NCBI GenBank assembly: GCA_902595815.1
Contig: CACJRL010000002.1
Span: forward strand, 62,001 to 126,000
Length of the DNA stretch: 64,000 nucleotides
Direction of reading: 5' to 3'
Origin: an uncultured Pelagibacteraceae bacterium
Lineage (GTDB): Bacteria > Pseudomonadota > Alphaproteobacteria > Pelagibacterales > Pelagibacteraceae
The translations under genes were made by a program, and so were the position numbers. Positions 1 through 9,704 of this stretch are shown here, piece after piece. How positions within the stretch are numbered: the stretch's first letter is position 1; each line of letters begins with the position of its first letter. The notes below the pieces were generated by a model. That model ran no database searches and was not told where the DNA came from. It was given only the letters and a program-made list of their open reading frames with translations.

Positions 1-635
1 ATTTCAAATCTGAAGTTGGTCAATATATTGAAATACTTGATTTAGAACAATTTGGAAAAGCTTTATTTATTGATAATGAAATACAAGTAGCTGAAAGTGA
101 TGAACATTTGTATAGCTCAACCTTTGTAAATTCAGGTCTTAATTTAAATTCAAACAAAGAAAAAGCTGCAATTATTGGTGGAGGTGATGGAGGTGTTGCA
201 AGAGAGTGCATTTCACAAAACTTTGGCTTTATAGATTGGTATGAATTAGATCCTGAAGTTGTGGATGTGTGTGATAAACACCTAAGTAAAATTGGTGAGA
301 AGTCCACAGAAAAGAATTCAGTTAAATGCGTTTGGGGAGATGCTTTTGAAAGTATTAAATCTGTCAAAGATAATACTTATGATCAAATATTTGTAGATCT
401 AAATGATGATCAATTTTGTATAGATTTGGCTGCAAAAAATATGTCATCTTTAGAAAGAATTTTAAAACCTAAAGGTGTAATTACCGCTCAAGTAGGAAGT
501 CAAGACAAAAAACCAAAACAAGTTGAAAATTGGTTAAATGTTTTTAACAAAAATTTTGGAAATACAAAACTTTCAAGAGTTTATATACCAAGTTTCGATT
601 GTTCTTGGAATTTTTCCTCGTCAATAAATCATTAA
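1..635 (+). CDS. speE: Spermidine synthase-like methyltransferase (5' truncated by window edge)
   Basis: Frame 3 is open from base 3 (FKSEVGQYIEILDLEQFGKALFIDNEIQVAESDEHLY...), continuing into IIGGGDGGVARECISQ and YELDPEVVDVC motifs typical of spermidine synthases. Confidence 0.85.
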   Translation, partial: FKSEVGQYIEILDLEQFGKALFIDNEIQVAESDEHLYSSTFVNSGLNLNSNKEKAAIIGGGDGGVARECISQNFGFIDWYELDPEVVDVCDKHLSKIGEKSTEKNSVKCVWGDAFESIKSVKDNTYDQIFVDLNDDQFCIDLAAKNMSSLERILKPKGVITAQVGSQDKKPKQVENWLNVFNKNFGNTKLSRVYIPSFDCSWNFSSSINH

Positions 636-693
636 TTTTTCTTTTTAAAACAATAATTTTATGAAATAATCTTTAAAATTTTTGGAGGAAAAA

Positions 694-1521
694 ATGAAAA
701 AATTAAAAGTATTAGGACTTGGTATTTTAATATCATCATTTCTAACAATTTCTTCAATTGCAGATCAAATTAAAATAGGAACCGAAGGCGCATATCCGCC
801 TTGGAATTCTAAAGATTCAGCAGGAAATTTGATTGGCTTTGAAGTCGAATTAGCAAATGAATTATGTAAAATTATGAAACATGATTGCACAATTGTAGAG
901 CAAGACTGGGATGGAATGATACCAGCTTTAGTCTCAAGAAAATTTGATGCCATCATGGCTGGAATGTCAATAACTGGTGAGAGAATGAAAACAATTAACT
1001 TTTCTCAAGGTTATGCTGATGAAGTTGCATCATTAGCTGTTATGAAAGGATCGAAAAACGAAGGCCTTAAAACAATGTCAGCTATAAATTTATCTGACGT
1101 AAGTGCTGATGAACAAGCAACACTAGATGTTTTGACCAAAGCATTTAAAGGTAAAACTATTGGTGTTCAAACAGCAACGATTCACCAGAACTTTCTAGAG
1201 TCTGGTTTAATGGGTAATGTAAAAATTAGAACTTACAAAACTCAAGATGAAGTAAACTTAGATTTATCTGCTGGTAGAATAGATGCGGCACTAGCTGCAG
1301 CAGTTGCTTTTACAGATTATGCAGAGAAATCTGGTAAAGGAGTTGTATTAACTGGACCAACATTTGCAGGTGGAGATTTTGGTAATGGTGTTGGTGTAGG
1401 TATTAGAAAAGGTGACTCTAAACTTTTAAATGATTTTAATGCAGCAATTGATAAAGCTAGAGATGATGGCATTATCAGTAAGCTTGCTATAAAACATTTC
1501 GGTTTTGACGCTTCTATGTAA
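694..1521 (+). CDS. ABC transporter substrate-binding protein, polar amino acid type
   Basis: Signal peptide, then IKIGTEGAYPPWNSKDSAGNLIGFEVELANELCK. Start moved from the track's TTG at 682 to ATG 694, preceded by GGAGG. Confidence 0.92.
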   Translation: MKKLKVLGLGILISSFLTISSIADQIKIGTEGAYPPWNSKDSAGNLIGFEVELANELCKIMKHDCTIVEQDWDGMIPALVSRKFDAIMAGMSITGERMKTINFSQGYADEVASLAVMKGSKNEGLKTMSAINLSDVSADEQATLDVLTKAFKGKTIGVQTATIHQNFLESGLMGNVKIRTYKTQDEVNLDLSAGRIDAALAAAVAFTDYAEKSGKGVVLTGPTFAGGDFGNGVGVGIRKGDSKLLNDFNAAIDKARDDGIISKLAIKHFGFDASM

Positions 1522-1530
1522 TAAATTATT

Positions 1531-1558
1531 TATGGGTGGCTATAATTAGCCACCTATA
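1531..1558 (+). promoter_or_regulatory. Intercistronic stem-loop between SBP and permease genes
   Basis: TATGGGTGGCTA-TAAT-TAGCCACCTATA: 12-bp stem with one G:U and a 4-nt loop. No T-tract. Ends 2 nt before the permease ATG (1561). Confidence 0.75.
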
Positions 1559-1560
1559 TT

Positions 1561-2253
1561 ATGGAACTTCTATATTTTGGTGATAAAGGTTGGGGAGACG
1601 AGTTATTCTTTGCAACCTTAATGACAATTGCGGTTTCAATAACCGCAATGATAATAGGCTTTATATTTGCTGCCTTATTTACTCCATTAAAATTATCTAA
1701 TAACAAATTTCTTAATTCTATTGGTAATGCTTACACCACTGTTATTAGAGGTGTACCTGAGCTACTAGTAATTTATTTATTTTTCTTTGGTGGAAGTGGA
1801 GCAATTATGTTTGTTGCTTCAATATTTGGTTATAATGATTACATCGAAATTAATGCTTTTTTAACTGGTTCATTTTCAATAGGGATAATTTCGGGAGCGT
1901 ACTCTACTGAAGTATTTAGAGGAGCACTACAATCAATTGATAAAGGCCAGTTCGAAGCTGCAAAAGTTTTAGGATTTAATAAATATATTTACTTCTTTAA
2001 AATTATTTTGCCTCAAATGCTAAGACTAGCAATCCCAAACTTAAGTAATGTTTGGCAAATTACATTAAAAGATACTTCTCTTATATCTGTAACTGGTTTA
2101 GTTGAAATAATGAGACAATCCTATATTGCGGCTGGCTCAACTAGAGATCCATTATTTTTTTACTCGTTTGCAGCAGTTTTATACTTAATGCTCACATTTT
2201 TAAGTATGCAATTATTAAATAGATTAGAGACAAAATATAGCAAAGGTTATTAA
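1561..2253 (+). CDS. ABC transporter permease (HisQ/ArtQ-like)
   Basis: Membrane protein with EAAKVLGFNKYIYFFKIILPQMLR, an EAA-type permease motif; follows the SBP gene. Confidence 0.92.
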   Translation: MELLYFGDKGWGDELFFATLMTIAVSITAMIIGFIFAALFTPLKLSNNKFLNSIGNAYTTVIRGVPELLVIYLFFFGGSGAIMFVASIFGYNDYIEINAFLTGSFSIGIISGAYSTEVFRGALQSIDKGQFEAAKVLGFNKYIYFFKIILPQMLRLAIPNLSNVWQITLKDTSLISVTGLVEIMRQSYIAAGSTRDPLFFYSFAAVLYLMLTFLSMQLLNRLETKYSKGY

Positions 2254-2930
2254 TGGATATTGAATTAATGATTAATAGTTTTCCTAAGTTGCTGAATGCA
2301 ACTTTGATTACTCTTAAACTACTATCCGTTTCTCTAATTCTTGGTCTTTTTATTGGATTAGGTTTTGCAATTTTGAGAATGAATAATAATAAATTAATTA
2401 ATAAATTTGCTTACGGATACTCATATATTTTTAGAGGAACACCTCTTTTGGTTCAAATCTTCATAATATATTTTGGATTAGGTCAAATTGAATATTTAAG
2501 AACTACATTTTTGTGGGTAGTTTTAAAAGAACCATATTGGTGTGCGATAATAGCATTTTCATTAAATACTGGGGCTTATACTTCAGAAATATTGAGATCA
2601 GCTTTTCAAACTATAAAACCAGGATATTTAGAAGCTGGAAGAAGTCTAGGTATACCTTCAAAGATTATTTTTACAAAAATACAAATTCCTATTGCAATTA
2701 AACAGTCTTTACCAGCTTATGGTAATGAAATTATTTTGATGCTTAAAGGTACATCTCTAGCAAGCACAGTGACACTAATGGACTTAACCGGTGTTGCTAA
2801 ATATATAATTTCAACAACATTTAAGCCTGTTGAAGTATTTATTGTGGCAGGAGGTATTTACTTGTTTATGACTTTTATAATTCATAATGTAATTAAATAT
2901 TTAGAAAAAAAATATGGATTTCAAACATGA
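2253..2930 (+). CDS. ABC transporter permease (HisM/ArtM-like)
   Basis: EAGRSLGIPSKIIFTKIQIPIAIKQSLPAYGNE motif; overlaps the preceding permease. Confidence 0.92.
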   Translation: MDIELMINSFPKLLNATLITLKLLSVSLILGLFIGLGFAILRMNNNKLINKFAYGYSYIFRGTPLLVQIFIIYFGLGQIEYLRTTFLWVVLKEPYWCAIIAFSLNTGAYTSEILRSAFQTIKPGYLEAGRSLGIPSKIIFTKIQIPIAIKQSLPAYGNEIILMLKGTSLASTVTLMDLTGVAKYIISTTFKPVEVFIVAGGIYLFMTFIIHNVIKYLEKKYGFQT

Positions 2931-3712
2931 AAATAGCCTGTATACAACTATCTAGTGGAGAAAATTATGAAAGTAATTTTAAAGATATCCTTAAATACGT
3001 AAATCAAGCTATAAAAAATAAATCTGATTTAATTATTACACCCGAAACCTCTTCTTTGATGTCCAGTAGTAGAGAAACACTTTTTAAATATTCATTTGAA
3101 ATGAATAAAGATCCAATTTTGAAGAAAATTAAAGAAGTTTCAAAAAAATATAAGAAATGGATTTTACTTGGATCAATTTGTATTAAGGTTAAAAATAAGC
3201 TCAGAAATAGATCTATACTAGTTGGACCAAATGGAAAAATTGTCAAATATTATGACAAAATTAATATGTTTGATGTTAAAATTCCAAATAAAGAGCAACA
3301 TAAAGAAAGTAAAACTTTTAAAGCAGGAAATAAATTAGTATCTGCTAACTTACCTTGGGGCAAAATAGGTTTTACAATCTGTTTTGATCTAAGATTTCCT
3401 GAACTTTATAGAAATTTATCAAAAAAAAATTTAAGCTTTATAGCTGTTCCTTCAGCTTTCACAAAGTTTACCGGACAAAAACATTGGTTAACACTTTTAA
3501 AAGCAAGGGCAATTGAAAATTTTTGTTATATTTTTGCACCAGCTCAAACTGGTAAAAATACCCCTAAAAGAGAAACGTTTGGTCATTCAGCAATTATTTC
3601 ACCAGATGGAAAAGTATTAGCATTAAAAAAATTAGGGAAGGGAGTGATTTATAAAAAAATTAATCCTAAGCTTTCTATGGATTTAAGGAAAATAATACCA
3701 AGTTTAATTTAA
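2927..3712 (+). CDS. Carbon-nitrogen hydrolase (nitrilase superfamily)
   Basis: TPETSS, KINMFD and FTICFDLRFPELYR motifs with E-K-C catalytic triad context. Confidence 0.9.
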   Translation: MKIACIQLSSGENYESNFKDILKYVNQAIKNKSDLIITPETSSLMSSSRETLFKYSFEMNKDPILKKIKEVSKKYKKWILLGSICIKVKNKLRNRSILVGPNGKIVKYYDKINMFDVKIPNKEQHKESKTFKAGNKLVSANLPWGKIGFTICFDLRFPELYRNLSKKNLSFIAVPSAFTKFTGQKHWLTLLKARAIENFCYIFAPAQTGKNTPKRETFGHSAIISPDGKVLALKKLGKGVIYKKINPKLSMDLRKIIPSLI

Positions 3713-5157
3713 TTTCTACTATCTACGATTAATGTATCTTTAGATCCACCACCTTGAGAGCTATTAACGATTGTACTACCTTTTTTTAGAGCTACTCTTG
3801 TCAATCCCCCAGTTGTTACATAAGTTGATTTACCTGTTAAAATGAAAGGTCTTAAATCTAAATGTCTTGGTTCTATGTTATCAGGTGTAATTGTAGGAAC
3901 AGTAGAAAGAATTTCTAATGGTTGTGCAATATAATTTCTGGGATTTTTTTTTATATTTTTAATCATTTCTTCTTTTTCTGCTTTTGAGGCTTTAGGACCA
4001 ATCATAATTCCGTATCCGCCTGATGCATTTGATGGTTTAACCACATACTTAGATATATTATCTATAACATGCTCTCTATTTTTTTTGTCTCCACATAGAA
4101 GAGTTTCAACCTGATCAATAATTGGTTGCTCACCTAAATAGTAAATTATCATTTTATTAACATAAGAATAAACTGCTTTATCATCCGCAACTCCTGTTCC
4201 TAATGCATTAATTATTCCAACATTTCCTTTTCTCCAACATTTGAAAACGCCAGGCACACCTAATAAAGATCCTTTGAAAAAAACTTTTGGATCCATAAAA
4301 TTGTCGTCTATTCTTCTGTATATACAATCCACCTTTAAAGGACCTTTAACGGTTTTCATGTAAACATGATCGTTTTCAACAAATAAATCTTTACCCTCAA
4401 CCAATGCTATTCCCATTTGTTCTGCTAAAAAAGAGTGTTCAAAATAAGCAGAATTATAAATACCAGGTGTCAACAAAACCATATGTGGGTTATTGGTCTT
4501 TTTTGGAATACACTCTGTCATGCAGTTATATAACTTATTTGCATATTGATGAACTGAGGAAACTTTATATCTCGTAAATAATTCTGGAAAAATATCTCTC
4601 ATTACCATCCTGTTTTCCAGCATATATGAAACCCCAGATGGAACTCTCAAATTATCTTCTAGAACCAAAAAATCTCCATCAATATTTTTTATAAGATCAA
4701 TTCCAGATATATTGGACCATGCCTTATGCTTTGGAGAGAAACCCTCACATTCTTTCAAATATAATGGAGAATTAAAAATTAATTCTTTAGGTATTACTTT
4801 GTCTTTAAATATTTTTTTTGCATTGTAGACATCATCGATGAATAAATTTAATGCTTTAACTCTTTGTGCAAGTCCTTTCGCAACTTTAAGCCATTGACTT
4901 TTTGGAATAATTCTAGGAATAATATCTAAAGGCCATTTTTTTTCTTCAGCCCTATTATTTGCAGCATAAACTCTAAAATTTATTCCTCTTGCACTTATCG
5001 TACTTTGACAATTCTTTTCTATTTCTTGTAATTTTTTCTTACCATATTTTTCAAGTATACCTGCAATGATCTTAGCGTGACTTCTCAACTTCTTCTCTTT
5101 GCTGATATATCCATCAAATGTTGATTTTGAATCGTAATTTTTCCAGAAATCAGACAT
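3709..5157 (-). CDS. Circularly permuted ATP-grasp protein (COG2308 family)
   Basis: NNPHMVLLTPGIYNSAYFEHSFLAEQMGIALVEGKDL and VVKPSNASGGYGIMIGPKAS; typical of the COG2308 family. Confidence 0.9.
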   Translation of the reverse strand: MSDFWKNYDSKSTFDGYISKEKKLRSHAKIIAGILEKYGKKKLQEIEKNCQSTISARGINFRVYAANNRAEEKKWPLDIIPRIIPKSQWLKVAKGLAQRVKALNLFIDDVYNAKKIFKDKVIPKELIFNSPLYLKECEGFSPKHKAWSNISGIDLIKNIDGDFLVLEDNLRVPSGVSYMLENRMVMRDIFPELFTRYKVSSVHQYANKLYNCMTECIPKKTNNPHMVLLTPGIYNSAYFEHSFLAEQMGIALVEGKDLFVENDHVYMKTVKGPLKVDCIYRRIDDNFMDPKVFFKGSLLGVPGVFKCWRKGNVGIINALGTGVADDKAVYSYVNKMIIYYLGEQPIIDQVETLLCGDKKNREHVIDNISKYVVKPSNASGGYGIMIGPKASKAEKEEMIKNIKKNPRNYIAQPLEILSTVPTITPDNIEPRHLDLRPFILTGKSTYVTTGGLTRVALKKGSTIVNSSQGGGSKDTLIVDSRN

Positions 5158-5272
5158 AATCTGTTAATTTTTTTACATAAGAGTTAAATAAGCAAATGAT
5201 TAAATTAGATATCTGATATGAAATAAATGGGTTTTATTGTAATCACATATAATTTAAATAGTTAACTTTATT

Positions 5273-5995
5273 ATGACTTACTGCATTGGTATTAAAACAG
5301 AGACGGGTTTAGTATTTGCATCAGATTCTCGAACAAACGCTGGATTAGATAACGTAAATATATATTCCAAAATGCTCACACACGATGTTGGAGATAGAAC
5401 AATTGTTATTGTTACATCAGGAAATCTTGGGACATCACAAGCAGTTTATAACTCAATTAAAAAAGATTTAAAAAGCGAAACAGGCATTATGAACTTAAAT
5501 ACATGTAGTGATTTTGAACAAATTGCCTCTTATATTGGCTCACTTAATATTGAACATTCATCTCCTCAAGGAATTAACACGGATAGCGTTTTACTAGGCT
5601 CGACCTTTATTGTTGGTGGTCAAATAAAAGATCAACCACCTGAATTATATTTAGTTTACCCACAAGGTAATTATATTCGTCCAGCAGATAGCAAACCGTA
5701 TTTAGTTATAGGAGAAGTTAAATATGGAAAACCTATTTTAGATAGAGTAATCACACCAAAAGTTTCAATTGGAGATGCATCGAGATGTGCATTGATATCT
5801 ATGGACTCAACTTTAAAAAGTGATTTAACCGTTGGTCCGCCAATAGATTTTGCTGTGATAAAAAAAGATGAAATTAAAATAGCATCACTTAAATGTTTAA
5901 ATATGAATGACCCTGAATTTTCCACTGTTTGTAATCAATGGTCTCAAGGAATATTTAAAATATTCGATTCATTTCAAAGATTTGAATGGGAATAA
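5273..5995 (+). CDS. Anbu-type proteasome-like peptidase (COG3484)
   Basis: MTYCIGIKTETGLVFASDSRTNAGLDNVNIYSKM: Thr-2 nucleophile candidate and Ntn-hydrolase proteasome-like start; divergent from the COG2308 gene. Confidence 0.88.
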   Translation: MTYCIGIKTETGLVFASDSRTNAGLDNVNIYSKMLTHDVGDRTIVIVTSGNLGTSQAVYNSIKKDLKSETGIMNLNTCSDFEQIASYIGSLNIEHSSPQGINTDSVLLGSTFIVGGQIKDQPPELYLVYPQGNYIRPADSKPYLVIGEVKYGKPILDRVITPKVSIGDASRCALISMDSTLKSDLTVGPPIDFAVIKKDEIKIASLKCLNMNDPEFSTVCNQWSQGIFKIFDSFQRFEWE

Positions 5996-6005
5996 TTTAT
6001 TAAAT

Positions 6006-7199
6006 TCATACAAGTTGAAATAGTTTCTTATAATAATTTCTTGTAAAATATATAATAATTATCATAAGATTAGATATTAAAAACAAATCCATCAAATTTT
6101 TAAAAACATACAACCAATCTGTACCATGTTCTTTTAAAATAATTCTTGCTAGTATAAATACGAAATATCTAAACATTATAAAATATAATAAATACTTCAA
6201 ATATTTTTCTTTTTGATATTTTATAAAAAAAGGCAAACAACCAATAAGAAATATTTCTCTATAGTAAACATTATCAAATACAAAAAACATAATTACCAAT
6301 ACTAATGAACTTAAAATTAATAACTGATACTCATTCTCGTCAAATCTATTGTAACTTACATTCAAACTATTTTTTTCTAAATTAAAGGATACTATAAGTA
6401 ATAAAAATAATAATACATAAGTAGATATTGTTGGATATTTAGAAATTACAACAAATTTATCACTTGCTATTTTTTCAAAAGCATCAATGCTAAAAATAAA
6501 ATATTTTGATGCTGTTATTTGACTCGAGCTTTTATTTATTAACTCTAAGTTTTCATATTCAAAAAATATTAAAATTGAAAATAACATTATAGATATTAAA
6601 GAAAAAATTAAATTTTCTTTAAATTTAGCTTTATTAAAAAATAAAAAAATAGATGCTAAAATAATCGACCAAAATTTCATTGAAAAAATTATTATTAAAG
6701 TAAAAAATTTTATTATATTTCTTTTAGCAAATACAAGAAAAACCATTCCTAAAAAAATTATTAAATCAAAATTAAATCTTTCGAACAATAATAGGGTTGA
6801 AGGATTAAAAATTGCTAAAAAATATATAATAAAAGAAAATAAGTTAGCGGGTTTTATTAAATATAAAACAACAATAATAAATGAAATTATAAAAATTAAT
6901 GGAAATATTAAGAAAAAAAAAAATTTAAATTTTGTTATGGTTGGTAATAATAGAAATATTGAGCCATATACATGAATTCTTTTTAAAGGATCACAAGGAT
7001 TTTCAAAGAAAACATTTATACCTTGATTATCACATTTTATAGCACTTACTATTGCTGTCCAATCTCCAAATAAAAAAATTCTACCATTCGAAACAATTGG
7101 TGGAACAATCTCAAATAAATATTTTGAGTAATATAGTAGATATATACAGCCTATTGTAAAAAGAAAAACAAAGAATAGCTTTATTATATCATTATTCAT
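6006..7199 (-). CDS. Polytopic membrane protein, possibly GT-C-like glycosyltransferase
   Basis: 397 aa, many hydrophobic segments, FGDWTAI early acidic loop; adjacent to glycan genes. Confidence 0.5.
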   Translation of the reverse strand: MNNDIIKLFFVFLFTIGCIYLLYYSKYLFEIVPPIVSNGRIFLFGDWTAIVSAIKCDNQGINVFFENPCDPLKRIHVYGSIFLLLPTITKFKFFFFLIFPLIFIISFIIVVLYLIKPANLFSFIIYFLAIFNPSTLLLFERFNFDLIIFLGMVFLVFAKRNIIKFFTLIIIFSMKFWSIILASIFLFFNKAKFKENLIFSLISIMLFSILIFFEYENLELINKSSSQITASKYFIFSIDAFEKIASDKFVVISKYPTISTYVLLFLLLIVSFNLEKNSLNVSYNRFDENEYQLLILSSLVLVIMFFVFDNVYYREIFLIGCLPFFIKYQKEKYLKYLLYFIMFRYFVFILARIILKEHGTDWLYVFKNLMDLFLISNLMIIIIYFTRNYYKKLFQLV

Positions 7200-7206
7200 T
7201 TATGAA

Positions 7207-7596
7207 CTAATAGTCAGTATATTCTTTTATTTCCTTAATTTTTGATCCAGTATATTCATTAATACTTAATTTAATTGTCGCTCTTTTATCATTTAAAAAA
7301 TGTACATCTCTTGAAAGTTTTATAAAAGTCTCTCCAAAATTCTTATTTTTCTCACACTGTCTTTTATCATCCTCTATTACCCAAAGTTTATAATTAATTT
7401 CTTTTAAAGATTTAAATAAATTATCTATTTTGTTATCTATATTAATATTTAAATTTAATTGCTTTTTTAAAATTTTATACTCATTATTAATATACTTTAA
7501 TTTTTCTGGATCTTGTATTTTCTCTAATTTAATTTCTAAAATCGAAATTTTATCTAATAACTCGCCGGCTGACACTTCTACAAGAATTTTATTCAT
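7207..7596 (-). CDS. DUF6165-like protein
   Basis: MNKILVEVSAGELLDKISILEIKLEKIQDPEKLKYI... matches my memory of DUF6165 proteins near glycosyltransferases. Confidence 0.6.
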   Translation of the reverse strand: MNKILVEVSAGELLDKISILEIKLEKIQDPEKLKYINNEYKILKKQLNLNINIDNKIDNLFKSLKEINYKLWVIEDDKRQCEKNKNFGETFIKLSRDVHFLNDKRATIKLSINEYTGSKIKEIKEYTDY

Positions 7597-7628
7597 ATAA
7601 AATTATATTATGTTAAATTGTTAAAAAT

Positions 7629-8570
7629 ATGTCTAATATACTTATCATAAAACATGGTTCTTTAGGTGATATAGCTCAAGCAAGTGGTGCAATTCAAGAT
7701 ATATCTGATAATCATCCAAATGATGATCTTTATATACTATCAACCAAACCTTATTATGATTTATTAAAAAAAAATCCAAATATAACTGATGTCATTTTAG
7801 ATAAAAGACTCTCTAGGTTTAACTTAATTTATTTATATTTATTAATGAGAAAGATAAAAAAATATAAATTTATTAAAGTTTATGACCTTCAAAATTCTAA
7901 AAGAACTAGTTTTTATAAAAAAGTTCTCTTTCCAAAAGCCATGTCAGATATCTGGTCATCAACAGAAACAACACTTCCTAAAGGAACTAGTAAGACAGAT
8001 TTCGATAAAGATTCTGTTCTCAAAAGATTTGAACATCAATTGACTATTTCTGGTGTCAAAGTAGCAAATGTTCTTAAACCAGACTTTTTATGGAGTTGCG
8101 ATGATATTTCTTCTATAAAAAAAAAATATAATTTAGATAAATATATAATATTATTTCCATTTTCATCATCTCATTTAACTATTAAGAGATGGCCTTATTA
8201 CAAGGAATTAGCAAATCAATTAATTTATTTATATGGAAATAAATATAAAATAATAACAGCTCCAGGTCAAAACGAGATTAATGAAGCTAGTGAACTGGAT
8301 GCGACTTGTATACTAGAAAATAATAAAGCATTAAGTATAACAAAACTCGCATCATTAATTAAAGATAGTCAGTTTATAATTTCAAATGATACTGGACCTG
8401 CTCATATGGCTGCTCATATGAATGTAAAAGGGTTGGTTTTATTCGGTTCCCATACAACTGCAAATAAAGTAGGTATGATTAGAGATAATATTAAAATTAT
8501 AGAAGTACATGATTTAAAAAAATTATCTACTGAGAAGGTATTGAATTATATTAAGCAATTAATTAATTAG
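7629..8570 (+). CDS. Glycosyltransferase family 9 (heptosyltransferase-like)
   Basis: ILIIKHGSLGDIAQASGAI N-terminus and ISNDTGPAHMAAHM motif. Confidence 0.9.
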   Translation: MSNILIIKHGSLGDIAQASGAIQDISDNHPNDDLYILSTKPYYDLLKKNPNITDVILDKRLSRFNLIYLYLLMRKIKKYKFIKVYDLQNSKRTSFYKKVLFPKAMSDIWSSTETTLPKGTSKTDFDKDSVLKRFEHQLTISGVKVANVLKPDFLWSCDDISSIKKKYNLDKYIILFPFSSSHLTIKRWPYYKELANQLIYLYGNKYKIITAPGQNEINEASELDATCILENNKALSITKLASLIKDSQFIISNDTGPAHMAAHMNVKGLVLFGSHTTANKVGMIRDNIKIIEVHDLKKLSTEKVLNYIKQLIN

Positions 8571-9643
8571 TTTTTTTTAAATTTTGATAATAAAAAAGGC
8601 AAAAATAAAACTATAATAAAAATTCTCAAAAAATGATGATAGCTTACAAATATTGGATCAATATTGTAGGCAACACTAATAACAACCATTTCATGTATTC
8701 CCCCAGGTGCAAAACTTAAAAAAGTTGGGATAAATTCAAAACCTACATAAGTAAGCAAATAAGCAGTTATCATTGCAACAATTACCAAAATTGAACTGAC
8801 AATTATTCCATGAAATATAAAAAATAATAATTCTTTAATTTTTAAACCGTTTAATCTGGTACCTAAAGCAGTACCTAGAAATATAAATGCAATATTTATA
8901 AATGCGTCTGGAAATCTGGCATTAATTATTTCAAAGGTATAAAAAGCACCGGATAAAGCCATTGCACCAACCAAAGTGGGCGATGGAATTCTATAATTTT
9001 TCAAGATATTTGCAAAAATGAAACAAATAATTAACAAAAATAATATCTCTAAAAAATATTTTTCATTATAGATATTTTCATAATTATAACCTGTCATCTC
9101 TGAAAAGCCTAAATTATTAATAAAAAAAACAGGAACAAAACTTACAATAAATATTACTCTAGTAGCCTGAGGGATCAATACACCTTTATCATTTTTGCTT
9201 TTACCAAATTCTAATAAAGCCGCAGATATTGGAACAAATGCACCTGGAAGAGCTGCCAAAACTGAAATGAATTTACTAAATTTACAAACTTTAAAAAAAT
9301 AATAACCCGCAAGAATAGTACTGACTATTGTACAAATTAACATCGCTAATGACGAAAAAACCCATAAATGAATTTTATACAATAATGTTACATTCAAAGT
9401 TCCACCAAGAATTATACCAACAATCAAAAATATAGGATTTAATAATTTAGTAGGAAAAATTATTTTGTAATTAGTAAAAGCAAAACATAAATTCAAACCT
9501 AAAGAGCCCAATAACCAAGGTAAAGGTAAATTTATCAATGTACCAAGGTATCCACCGATAAGTCCTATAAAAAGAGCCTTATAACTACCTATTAAAGCTA
9601 AGAAATATTCTTTAATATTTTTTAATAGATTATATTTGAGCAT
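8567..9643 (-). CDS. AbrB-family membrane protein
   Basis: LPLPWLLGSLG and SFAPGGIHEMVVISVAYNIDPIFVSYHHFLRI motifs typical of AbrB-duplication membrane proteins. Confidence 0.85.
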   Translation of the reverse strand: MLKYNLLKNIKEYFLALIGSYKALFIGLIGGYLGTLINLPLPWLLGSLGLNLCFAFTNYKIIFPTKLLNPIFLIVGIILGGTLNVTLLYKIHLWVFSSLAMLICTIVSTILAGYYFFKVCKFSKFISVLAALPGAFVPISAALLEFGKSKNDKGVLIPQATRVIFIVSFVPVFFINNLGFSEMTGYNYENIYNEKYFLEILFLLIICFIFANILKNYRIPSPTLVGAMALSGAFYTFEIINARFPDAFINIAFIFLGTALGTRLNGLKIKELLFFIFHGIIVSSILVIVAMITAYLLTYVGFEFIPTFLSFAPGGIHEMVVISVAYNIDPIFVSYHHFLRIFIIVLFLPFLLSKFKKN

Positions 9644-9704
9644 TGACTAAAAATTATAAGTTATGTTTAATGATGAGTTCATAAATATAATAAGAGAGGA
9701 AATA

